Of a stretch of DNA of 64,000 nucleotides, positions 52,782 through 60,850 are shown one piece after another. The notes beneath the pieces were generated by a model that ran no database searches, was not told the DNA's origin, and was given only the letters and a program-made list of their open reading frames with translations. Source of the DNA: G965218495 sp965262785 (GTDB lineage Bacteria; Bacteroidota; Rhodothermia; Rhodothermales; Bin80); assembly GCA_965262785.1 (NCBI GenBank), contig OZ253559.1, positions 4,030,001 through 4,094,000 on the forward strand. Direction: 5' to 3'. The position numbers were made by a program, and so were the translations under genes. Positions within the stretch are counted from its first letter, which is position 1. Every line of letters starts with the position of its first letter.

Positions 52782-53657
52782 TCATGTGAATAGTCTGTCG
52801 CGCGTAATGAGCAGTTCGGGCATCTTGAGGTGGTGGCGGCTTTTCATTTCCACGAGGGCGGCGTGGAATTCGTGGTGGCGGACCAGCGCGATGATCTCGG
52901 AAGAGCAATCGTAGGTCATCAGGAAGTTAGCCTGGCTCTCGGCCAGAGCAGCAAAAATACGCGCGTGATCCACGGTGCTGTGAGTGTAGAGTCGGGTGCC
53001 CGCCTGCTTACCGCCCTCCGCCGTGTACGGCGGATCCACAAAGAAGGCTGTACCTGGCCGGTCGCACAGTAACTCCAGCAAGCGCACGCCATCGCTTTCG
53101 CAGAGCAGCAGCTTATCGGAATGCTCAGCGATGTTCTTCACCCTGTCCACCAGTGTGTCTGGATACCACCGGGAGCCAATACCAGCGCCATTTTCGCCGC
53201 TCCTGATGAGTGAGGCATCAGGTGCCAAAACACCTCCGTGTCGGGTGCGATTCAGGACCAGCGTGCGAAATCCGTGATCGAGAACACTTTGAGGTGCCCC
53301 ATGGGCTATGCGCTCGACATCATCCCGGCTGGGAGTAAAGGATTGAATGCGCTCGATCAGCTCCTCTGAGTGCTCCAGCACCGCTCGCCAGAAGGAGGAT
53401 AGGTCTCGGTCCAACTCCACCATTAGGGCCTGCTTCGCCAGTTCCTCCATGACAGCAGTCAATGCTACGACCCCGCCACCAGCAAACGGTTCGATGAGTA
53501 TGTCGACAGGATCCGCCAACCATTTTCGGATATGGGGCACGAGCCATGTTTTCCCGCCGGGGTACCGGAGTGGACTGCGCTGTGGCACGCTGGCTACGTT
53601 GGCTGCCGGGATAGTCGACGTCCCGAACTCCTGGAGAACCGCAAGCCCGAAATTCAT
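52782..53657 (-). CDS. Dam-family DNA N6-adenine methyltransferase
   Basis: 291 residues. The motifs of the D12/Dam class appear in order: SPLRYPGGKTWLVPHI (motif X/I start), ILIEPFAGGGVVALTA (AdoMet binding) and GTAFFVDPPYTAEGGKQAG (catalytic DPPY). LVLNRTRHGGVLAPDA and GSRWYPDTLVDRV lie between, as in family members. Recognition sequence is unknown. It is the first gene of a three-gene minus-strand unit with the ParB-like and nuclease-like genes, flanked on both sides by inverted R repeats. The DPPY chemistry is certain; the system type is not. Confidence 0.88.
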   Translation of the reverse strand: MNFGLAVLQEFGTSTIPAANVASVPQRSPLRYPGGKTWLVPHIRKWLADPVDILIEPFAGGGVVALTAVMEELAKQALMVELDRDLSSFWRAVLEHSEELIERIQSFTPSRDDVERIAHGAPQSVLDHGFRTLVLNRTRHGGVLAPDASLIRSGENGAGIGSRWYPDTLVDRVKNIAEHSDKLLLCESDGVRLLELLCDRPGTAFFVDPPYTAEGGKQAGTRLYTHSTVDHARIFAALAESQANFLMTYDCSSEIIALVRHHEFHAALVEMKSRHHLKMPELLITRDRLFT

Positions 53658-53875
53658 GCCTTGTATGATACGAATGTGGACACTGCCCTATACAATGTAT
53701 TGCCACGGGTCGCTTGTTGCCGAGTTTAAACGGACGCAGGAAGCCTGGCTAGGGCCCCACGCCCCGTGGGAGCCGGCATTATTCAATATGCCTCGAAATT
53801 ACCGCTGCGTGGGGCAAGCGTCACAGCACCCGTAACCGCCTCCTGCTTGCCCCTAATGAGTGAATTGGCACGGAA

Positions 53876-53913
53876 TGATGAATGTCAATAGTCTTTACCG
53901 GTCTGCGACAATT
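53876..53913 (+). repeat. R repeat, solo copy
   Basis: TGATGAATGTCAATAGTC, TTTACCGGTC and TGCGACAATT, followed by a short stretch (AAAAGGGCTCCTC) like the IS at 38774. Inverted partner of 50634-50671. Confidence 0.7.
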
Positions 53914-54035
53914 AAAAGGGCTCCTCACCGGCGGCGGTGCTGTGGGGAAGGTGCCTGTTGCTGGACTGAGGGACAGAGAAACGAACACGATCCGAACGCG
54001 TGTGGTGCCGGACGAGCCTCCGCGCAACAGACGAC

Positions 54036-55079
54036 TCACGTCCCTAGTATGGCCAGCAATATAGTGCTCAGCATGGACTCGCCGCCCGCCGCATCCACGA
54101 AGTTACCACCCCCAGCCCGCGCAACGTCCCTTAGGAAGCGAAGGGCTGCATCTCTCGCGATCGGATCGTACGGGAAATTCGCCCGCACGGCAGATACGAA
54201 GTGTCCCTGCTGCGCTCCGAAGCTTCTGGCCGCTGCGATCGCTGTCGTAATCCTTTCCGGATATGCAGCGTTATCCGTGATTACAATCACGTAGCGCTTC
54301 TCACTGACTGCGCGCCAAGGCATGGACATGGCTTCATTCATGGCGGTCGCGACTGCCTCTGGCTGATCAAGATTCAGCGACCAGTTGGGATCCATGTTTG
54401 CACGCAGCGAATTGATGAATGCCGTGATCCTGCTCAGGCGCGTGGTTTCGACTATGGCCAAGCGGTGAATAGGCTGCCTCCACCGCCGATCGCCAAACGC
54501 CACGATACCGATTCCAACCGAGGGTGCCACTCTGTCCAGCACCCGGGCCAGCGAAGCTATCTCCCGCTTGAGACCCTCAACCTGGTTCGTCATGCTACCG
54601 GTCACGTCAAGGCAAATCACTACGTCCAGTGGTGGCAGCTTCAACTCGCGGCTTGCCGCTGCCAGACCCGATGCTCGTGTTTGCGCCTCTGCCAGAACCT
54701 CCCGCATCGCAGCCAACTGCTGTTCCAACTCCAATTCTCGAGACGCGTCCTGCCCCTGCGCCAATGCCCGTTCGAGCCTGCTAATCTGCACGCTCGCATC
54801 CTCCAACTGCTGTTGCGCTTCCGAGAGCGCCGCTGCCACGGCAGCCTGTATATCGCTTTCCTGCTGCATCCTGCCCATCAGGCCCTCCAAGGCCCGGGTA
54901 CGAGTCTGGGCAACCTCCAGTTCGTCTTTCAGATCTTCTACTCGTACTTCAGAATCACCGGTATTGGGAAAAAATGGAATGGTAATGATGGCCAGCAGCA
55001 CGAACGCTCCCATCCCGGACGCAAACAGGTCAAGCGCAGAGATGGAGAACACGTTGAGTTCGCGACGCAGGGGCTTCAT
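54036..55079 (-). CDS. membrane-anchored vWA protein with MotB/ExbD-like N-terminal helix
   Basis: 347 residues. Residues ~10-35 form one transmembrane helix, VFSISALDLFASGMGAFVLL, with an Asp (residue 17) near its start, as in MotB/TolR/ExbD proton-channel helices. A coiled coil follows (about 45-145). The vWA domain begins VVICLDVTGSMTNQVEGLKR (MIDAS D-x-T-G-S) and has YVIVITDNAAYPERIT. Its start overlaps the previous gene by 4 bp. With the MotA/TolQ/ExbB-like product of the same operon it could form an ion-driven stator, the vWA domain replacing the peptidoglycan-binding part. The last gene of the six-gene operon. Confidence 0.75.
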   Translation of the reverse strand: MKPLRRELNVFSISALDLFASGMGAFVLLAIITIPFFPNTGDSEVRVEDLKDELEVAQTRTRALEGLMGRMQQESDIQAAVAAALSEAQQQLEDASVQISRLERALAQGQDASRELELEQQLAAMREVLAEAQTRASGLAAASRELKLPPLDVVICLDVTGSMTNQVEGLKREIASLARVLDRVAPSVGIGIVAFGDRRWRQPIHRLAIVETTRLSRITAFINSLRANMDPNWSLNLDQPEAVATAMNEAMSMPWRAVSEKRYVIVITDNAAYPERITTAIAAARSFGAQQGHFVSAVRANFPYDPIARDAALRFLRDVARAGGGNFVDAAGGESMLSTILLAILGT

Positions 55080-56515
55080 GGCTTGAGCATTTGCACGTCG
55101 AGAGTCACATCCCCTAGCCCAATCGTGGCTCCGCTGGCTACTTGCCGTGCTTGGCCAGCAGAAAGTCGCTCACCGTTGATACTGGTGCCATTGAGACTCC
55201 CAAGATCCTCGATCGTGAGGCTTTTCCCGGAGGCGCGCACACGTGCATGCCGCCTTGATACGCTCGCTTCACTGATAACGTAGTCCGCCTGCGAAGACGA
55301 TCGCCCAATGATTGCACCGGCTTCGCTCTGCGCCAAGGCATATCCATTCACCTTGACATGAAACTCATCCCCAGCCGACCCGCTGCCCGAAAGCACTATG
55401 TCTGGAAACGAAGCGGACTTCCGCTCGATTTCGTCTTCCGCTTCCTTCAGCTTCGCACCAGTTTCGCTAAGCTCATCCCATGCCTGCTTGCGGCGCCTCC
55501 ACAACCACCATGTCAGCAGGGCCGCCAACATGATCAGGGCAACGCCTGCGCCCGTCAGCGCGCGCAGTTGCCGTTGTGCGCGTTGCTGATCTGCCTCAGC
55601 TTGCTGCTCAAGTGAGTCACTCGCCGCACGAAGCTGCTCAAAATCAGACTGGAGCCTATCCTTCTCCGCGATAATGGAATCTTGCTCGGCCAACTCGTTA
55701 GCGGTCTCCACAAGGCGCCTTTCAAGCGAAGCTTTCTGTGCAGTCACCGCGGCGATCGTTTCGGCACTCCGCTGCTGATCCTGCTCTGCAGACTCTTCCA
55801 GTTGCTTGAGTTCCTCCTCAAGTGATTGCCTTTCCTCTTCAAGCGCTGTACTGGCAACCTTAGCTTGCTCCAACTGCTCCTGAACGGATGGGCACACTTC
55901 GTCTTCGGTCATAAAGTCTACCTGGCTCTCTTCCAGGAACGCCACAAGATTCTGGCGAGACCAGCCACGCACCATGTTGTCCTCGGCTTCCTCATCTCTA
56001 ATTCCCAGCTCACCGGCTACCATGGCAACAAGGTGTCCGCAGTGGTTCATCAGAGGCGCCCCGACCTCATGTAGCCCAACGGTCATCGTCAAGTGGTACC
56101 GCGAGGCCGTGCTGTCCGAGGATTCAATCGACAGCAGCAACCCTCGTCGACGCGTCCCGTCAGCAACCAGAAGGTGCACGCTGCTGTCAGAATCCGGGGA
56201 TCCTGCCGCAATGGATGCCGAGGTACCAGTCAGGCCAGGCACCGAAAGAAGTGCGAGCCCCCCGGAGCGCGCATGAATCGTCGCCGCATAGCGAGCGCCG
56301 CTTGCGAAATCCTGGACCAGGACCTGGTCTCCGCTGTCAACCAGATCAGCGTCTGTCAGAAGAAGATGCTCGGCTACAAGGACTCCGTAGCCCTGCGCGA
56401 CAACCACCCCTTCGGCCTGGACCACTATTCTGAAGACCGTGGATTCCGCCCGATGCGCTATCATTCCCGCTGCCATTACAGCGACAAGTACGATCCTGAG
56501 GCTACGTGTTGTCAT
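55076..56515 (-). CDS. trypsin-fold pseudo-protease, transmembrane, with C-terminal FHA domain
   Basis: About 479 residues from ATG 56515, 8 bp after the PP2C stop; ATG 56572 would overlap PP2C by 49 bp. The signal/anchor is LRIVLVAVMAAGMIAHRAES. Residues ~28-200 look like a trypsin fold, but the His position reads LLLTDADLV and the Ser region VGAPLMNHCGHLVAM. Both catalytic residues are therefore missing. A coiled coil (~220-330) and a helix LTGAGVALIMLAALLTWWLW follow. The cytoplasmic FHA domain has GAIIGRSSSQADYVISEASV, SRRHARVRASG and DLGSLNGTSINGERL, with the phosphothreonine-binding Arg, Ser and Asn. Probably a phosphopeptide-binding membrane scaffold. Confidence 0.75.
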   Translation of the reverse strand: MTTRSLRIVLVAVMAAGMIAHRAESTVFRIVVQAEGVVVAQGYGVLVAEHLLLTDADLVDSGDQVLVQDFASGARYAATIHARSGGLALLSVPGLTGTSASIAAGSPDSDSSVHLLVADGTRRRGLLLSIESSDSTASRYHLTMTVGLHEVGAPLMNHCGHLVAMVAGELGIRDEEAEDNMVRGWSRQNLVAFLEESQVDFMTEDEVCPSVQEQLEQAKVASTALEEERQSLEEELKQLEESAEQDQQRSAETIAAVTAQKASLERRLVETANELAEQDSIIAEKDRLQSDFEQLRAASDSLEQQAEADQQRAQRQLRALTGAGVALIMLAALLTWWLWRRRKQAWDELSETGAKLKEAEDEIERKSASFPDIVLSGSGSAGDEFHVKVNGYALAQSEAGAIIGRSSSQADYVISEASVSRRHARVRASGKSLTIEDLGSLNGTSINGERLSAGQARQVASGATIGLGDVTLDVQMLKP

Positions 56516-56523
56516 GGCCTTCC

Positions 56524-57270
56524 TTATCTCGGTCGGTAAACAACCAGGGTTGCGTTGTCCTGTCCAGGCCACTCGTGCTCCGCGACGGCATCCAGAATCG
56601 CACCGACAATGTCCGCAGCGGAGGGCTTGCCTGCCGTTACAATATCACAAAGCTCTGCGCCGGTGCAGGTCTCGACGCCGTCGCTAGCGGCTATGACAGT
56701 ATCTCCAGGAAGCAGGTCAAGCGCCTCCAGAGGTGCATCCACGTATTGCATGTCCTCACCCTGGACCGCTTCAAACAGAACCCCTCTCTGGCGAGAACTC
56801 GCCGCTTCTTCGGCAGTGATTTCCCCGGCCTTAGCTCTCATGTCAAGCAGCCCGCCAATGGAATGGTTCTCATTCAATCGGTCGATAGCTCCGTTTCTGA
56901 TCAGCCAGAGGGGACTATCTCCCACGCTTACCCAAGCCAGCTTGGCCTTTGCTACTGCAGCTCCTACCAAGGTAGTGCCCATGGAAGCAAGTGCTGGTAC
57001 GTTCCGTTTTTTATCGCAGACAGCATCGTTGGCATCCTCCAGCGCCGCCAGCAGCCGACTACGAACCGCGGCGGCTGGATTCTTCATGAACGACTCGACA
57101 AATCCGGCAGCCGCAGTCTCACTCGCGACATCTCCCCCGGCAGCACCACCGATTCCGTCTGCCAACACAAGAAGATACTTGCCCTTCTTCCATTCCACCC
57201 AATTCGCAGCGTCCTGCTGCGATTCTCGGTCACCTTTGATCGTACCCCATGCTACTGCGGCCTGCCTCAC
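56524..57270 (-). CDS. PP2C-type Ser/Thr phosphatase
   Basis: 248 residues. The metal-binding motifs are complete: RESQQDAANWVEW, LLVLADGIGGAAGGDVASE, ASMGTTLVGAAV, LAWVSVGDSPLWLIR, DTVIAASDGVETC and PGQDNATLVVY. It should dephosphorylate targets of the kinase encoded 3.5 kb upstream in the same operon. The start overlaps the FHA gene by 4 bp. A cytoplasmic enzyme with no membrane segment. Frame intact. Confidence 0.9.
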   Translation of the reverse strand: MRQAAVAWGTIKGDRESQQDAANWVEWKKGKYLLVLADGIGGAAGGDVASETAAAGFVESFMKNPAAAVRSRLLAALEDANDAVCDKKRNVPALASMGTTLVGAAVAKAKLAWVSVGDSPLWLIRNGAIDRLNENHSIGGLLDMRAKAGEITAEEAASSRQRGVLFEAVQGEDMQYVDAPLEALDLLPGDTVIAASDGVETCTGAELCDIVTAGKPSAADIVGAILDAVAEHEWPGQDNATLVVYRPR

Positions 57271-57932
57271 TGGGACAAAACTCCTTTATTCCAAGTGAAG
57301 TCTTCGTCGCAGAACGCGACGAACCGCAGCGTGGTCTCGCCAAGCGTAATCACGCTGCCAGACCTTAACGCTGTAGGAGACAGGACCGGCTCTCCACCCA
57401 GGTAAGTCAGGTTGGTCCCCGCACCCTGCTGAATGTGAAACCGATTATTTCTGGGGTCATACGTCACAATGGCATGCGATTCTCGCGAAATATGTCGGTC
57501 ACCGAAATCAACCCGTGCCCGGGCCTTGCCCCCCCTTCCCACGGAGTTCTGCCCGCTTCCCAGTCTTACAGCCGACCCGCGGCCGGGCCCGCCTACAACG
57601 ACAAGCCACCCCACGACTGGATCCGCCATGGGATCTGAGGCCGGAAGTGGGTCCCCGGGTTCGCTGGCAGACCGCTTTCGTCCCACGGCGACAACCGTGC
57701 GGGGCTCACCGCCCGCAGGTGCAAAGGCATCCAAGTCTGCATGCGGGCGAACGGCTGGCCTGGTGGGCAACTCCCCACGCCCTATGACACTGCGACCGCG
57801 CGGGTGCTGGTCCTGTTCAGATGTGTCTTCCTTCGGACCGGACTCAAGGCCACGAAACAGGCCCTTGGCCTTCGGCGGTACCGCCGAAGGCACATCCGTC
57901 AGTAGTCCGTCTTTGTTGAGCTTCTTCGCCAT
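57267..57932 (-). CDS. FHA-domain protein with disordered N-terminus
   Basis: 221 residues. Residues 1-100 are proline/charge-rich and probably disordered, with threonines that could be phosphorylated (SGPKEDTSEQDQHPRGRS). The FHA domain occupies ~110-205: GWLVVVGGPGRGSAVRLGSG, QNSVGRGGKARARVDFGDRH, ISRESHAIVTYDP, GTNLTYLGGEPVLSP, GSVITLGETTLRFV. Arg in VGR and the S-R-x-S-H motif are kept. This resembles GarA/EssC-type adaptors that read kinase output. It starts 11 bp after the MotA-like gene and overlaps PP2C. Confidence 0.82.
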   Translation of the reverse strand: MAKKLNKDGLLTDVPSAVPPKAKGLFRGLESGPKEDTSEQDQHPRGRSVIGRGELPTRPAVRPHADLDAFAPAGGEPRTVVAVGRKRSASEPGDPLPASDPMADPVVGWLVVVGGPGRGSAVRLGSGQNSVGRGGKARARVDFGDRHISRESHAIVTYDPRNNRFHIQQGAGTNLTYLGGEPVLSPTALRSGSVITLGETTLRFVAFCDEDFTWNKGVLSQ

Positions 57933-57943
57933 TGCCTCCGCTC

Positions 57944-58825
57944 CTATTCTTCGTAGAGCCGATTGATGAGGTTGTCCATGCAGTACTGGCCCGCGCTGTT
58001 GAGGGCAGCCTCCTCCTTACCCTGGGCAATGTGCTGCAGAAACACCAGCACTGCGGCCATCACGAGCGCCATGAACGTGGTGTTGAATGCAAGCCCCAGT
58101 TTGGCGGTTATCGCCCCAAACCAAGCCTGCACAGCTTGCGCATCGTCTAGGCTCGGCATGTCGTTAGCCGCCGTGAGGGCCAGCGCGATACCGATGACCG
58201 TCCCAATGAAGCCCAGCGTGGGTATGAGCCAAGTAATATAGCGTACCATGCTGTACTTGAGGTCAATCTCGTGCTGCATGAGCTCAAGGCTGGAGTCCAC
58301 CAGGCTATTCGCCTGGGCCACAGACCTGCTGATCTGGAACTGCTGAATCGCGCGCAGGATTAGTCGCTGAAGCCGAAAGTGCGTGGAACGCTTGGCCTTC
58401 ATGACCTTGCGGTAGATACCAATCAGATCCTTCGATCGAAGGATGGTGCCATGATCGTCTGGCAACAGCCCGATGCCAAATTGCCTGAATTCCGCGCGTG
58501 CGCGTGTGAACCGAGGCCACAATTCAGCCAGACCAATGAAGAACGTCAGCCACATCACATTCTGGATCGTCAGCGGGTAGAGGGCGCTTCCCCGATCCAA
58601 GAGTAGGGCGGAAAGAATGATGCGATCACTCGCTACTTCCGGTACCGGGAGCAGAGCGGTGAGGATCGCTATCACTCCAGAGCCAGCCAGCAGCGCCGAA
58701 AGGGCGCCGACAACGCGGCCGGTGGACTCGTGCAGTTCAAGCACGTTCACGAATTCAGCCTTGCGATTGGTGAATGGTAGCGCCGTTGCGGGACTCTGGT
58801 TCCAACTATTGGGCCAGCGCCACAA
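57944..58825 (-). CDS. MotA/TolQ/ExbB-like membrane protein
   Basis: About 293 residues; starts other than ATG 58825 (for example a GTG before NVLELHES) are possible. Four hydrophobic segments are seen: VVGALSALLAGSGVIAILTA, NVMWLTFFIGLAELW, YITWLIPTLGFIGTVIGIAL and FNTTFMALVMAAVLVFLQH. The last two, with GFIGTVIG and the polar Thr residues, match the MotA/TolQ/ExbB proton-channel core. A cytoplasmic loop (~100-190) lies between segments 2 and 3. It should be the channel-forming subunit for the vWA protein. First gene after the kinase (135-bp gap). Confidence 0.8.
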   Translation of the reverse strand: MWRWPNSWNQSPATALPFTNRKAEFVNVLELHESTGRVVGALSALLAGSGVIAILTALLPVPEVASDRIILSALLLDRGSALYPLTIQNVMWLTFFIGLAELWPRFTRARAEFRQFGIGLLPDDHGTILRSKDLIGIYRKVMKAKRSTHFRLQRLILRAIQQFQISRSVAQANSLVDSSLELMQHEIDLKYSMVRYITWLIPTLGFIGTVIGIALALTAANDMPSLDDAQAVQAWFGAITAKLGLAFNTTFMALVMAAVLVFLQHIAQGKEEAALNSAGQYCMDNLINRLYEE

Positions 58826-58960
58826 ATGAACCTGAGGTCTTCATGAGCAATATGCGCCGGACTGCAGAGCCCCTCCCGAGTTATGCCGGTGTAATCCTTC
58901 GTGTTGGACAAGCGCCTCTCGCAGAGTCATACAAGCGCAAAGTAGCCAAGTACATTTGGC

Positions 58961-60850
58961 CTACCCACCGGCGTAGCCTTGCTCTCTGGCTAGCCGATAC
59001 CAGCGGCGCGCTTCCACATAGTCCCGGTCCACGCCGAATCCGTTGTCGTACATATATCCCAGGTTGTACTGCGCCCTCGCATCGCCTTGTTTTGCGGCCA
59101 GCCGATACCAGCGAAGCGCTTCCGCATAGTTCTGATCCACTCCCAACATGTTCAAATACGCATATCCCAAGGCGCTCTGCGCCACGGCATTGCCTTGCTC
59201 TGCGGCCAGCCGAAACCAGCGGACCGATTCTCCATAGTCCTGGTCCACGCCCCAACCATTCGAGTACGCTATTCCCAAGAGGCCCTGCCCGCCGGCATTG
59301 CCTTGCTCTGCGGCTAGCCGAAACCAGCGGAGCGCTTCCGCATAGTCCTGGTCTATGCCGATTCCGATCGCGTACGCATCTCCCAAGCTATTCTGCGCGT
59401 CGGCATTGCCTTGCTCTGCAGCCAGCCGGAACCAGCGGGCCGCTTCCGCATAATTCCGGCCCACGCCTCGTCCATTCCAGTACGCATCTCCCAAGCTATT
59501 CTGCGCGTCGGCGATGCCTTGCTCTGCGGCCAGCCGGTACCAGCGGACCGCTTCCGAATAGTCCTGGTTCACACCTCTTCCGTACCAGTACGCACTTCCC
59601 AGGTTAAACTGTGCATAGGCATCTCCTTGCTCTGCGGCCAGCCGGAACCAGCGGAGCGATTCCGCATAGTCCTGGTCTATGCCGATTCCGTTCGCGTACG
59701 CAAGTCCCAAGCTATTCTGCCCGTTGGCATTGCCTTGCTCTGCGGCCAGCCGATACCAGCGGAGCGCCTCCGCATAGTCTTGGTCCACGCCGCTTCCATT
59801 CCAGTACGCACGTCCCAGGTTATTCTGCCCGTCGGCATTGCCTTGCGCTGCGGCTAGCCGATACCAGCGGACCGCTTCCGCATAGTCCTGGTTCACGCCC
59901 CAACCATTCCCGTACGCACTTCCCAGGTTATTCTGCCCGCCGGCATTGCCTTGCTCCGCGGCTAGCCGAAACCAGCGGAGCGCTTCCGTATAGTCTTGGT
60001 CCGCGCCTTCTCCTTTCGCGTACGCGTATCCCAAGCTATTCTGCCCGTAGGAATTGCCTTGCTCTGCGGCCAGCCGAAACCAGCGGACCGATTCCGCATA
60101 GTCCTGGTCTATGCCGATTCCGTTCGCGTACGCATATCCCAAGCTATTCTGCGCGTCGGCATCTCCTTGCTCTGCGGCCAGCCGGTACCAGCGGACCGAT
60201 TCCGCATAGTCCTGGTCTATGCCGATTCCGTTCGCGTACGCATATCCCAAGCTATTCTGCGCGTCGGCATCTCCTTGCTCTGCGGCCAGCCGGTACCAGC
60301 GGACCGATTCCGCATAGTCTTGGTCTACGCCGGTTCCGTTCCAGTACGCAAGTCCCAAGCCATACTGCGCGCCGGCATTGCCTTGCTCCGCAGCCAGCCG
60401 GTACCAGCGGACCGATTCCGCATAGTCTTGGTCTACGCCGGTTCCGTTCCAGTACACATGTCCCAAGCCATTCTGCCCGCCGGCATTGCCTTGCTCCGCA
60501 GCCAGCCGAAACCAGCGGACCGCTTCCGTATAGTCTTGGTCTACACCGTCACCGACGTAGTACGCAAGTCCCAAGCCAATCTGCGCGTAGGAATTGCCTT
60601 GCTCTGCGGCCAGCCGGTACCAGCGGACCGCTTCCGTATAGTCTTGGTCTACACCGTCACCGACGTAGTACGCAACTCCCAAGCTTTTCTGGCCGTCGGC
60701 ATTGCCTTGCTCTGCGGCCAGCCGAAACCAGCGGACCGCTTCCGTATAATTCTGGTTCACGCCTCTTCCGTTCCAGTACGCACTTCCCAGATTTCCCTGC
60801 GCCACGGCCTGGCCTTGCTCTGCGCCTAGCCGATACCAGTTGAACACTGC
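58961..60850 (-). repeat. 108-bp coding tandem repeats (17 Sel1 units)
   Basis: Each unit encodes 36 residues; units 6 and 7 are identical in protein. The periodicity produces long plus-strand open frames that mimic genes but are artefacts. Confidence 0.9.

Noticed and set aside
58774..60843. Long plus-strand frames rich in His, Pro and Ser opposite the kinase
   Set aside because: They mirror the 108-bp Sel1 repeats on the minus strand; their repeated translation is a by-product of the repeat.
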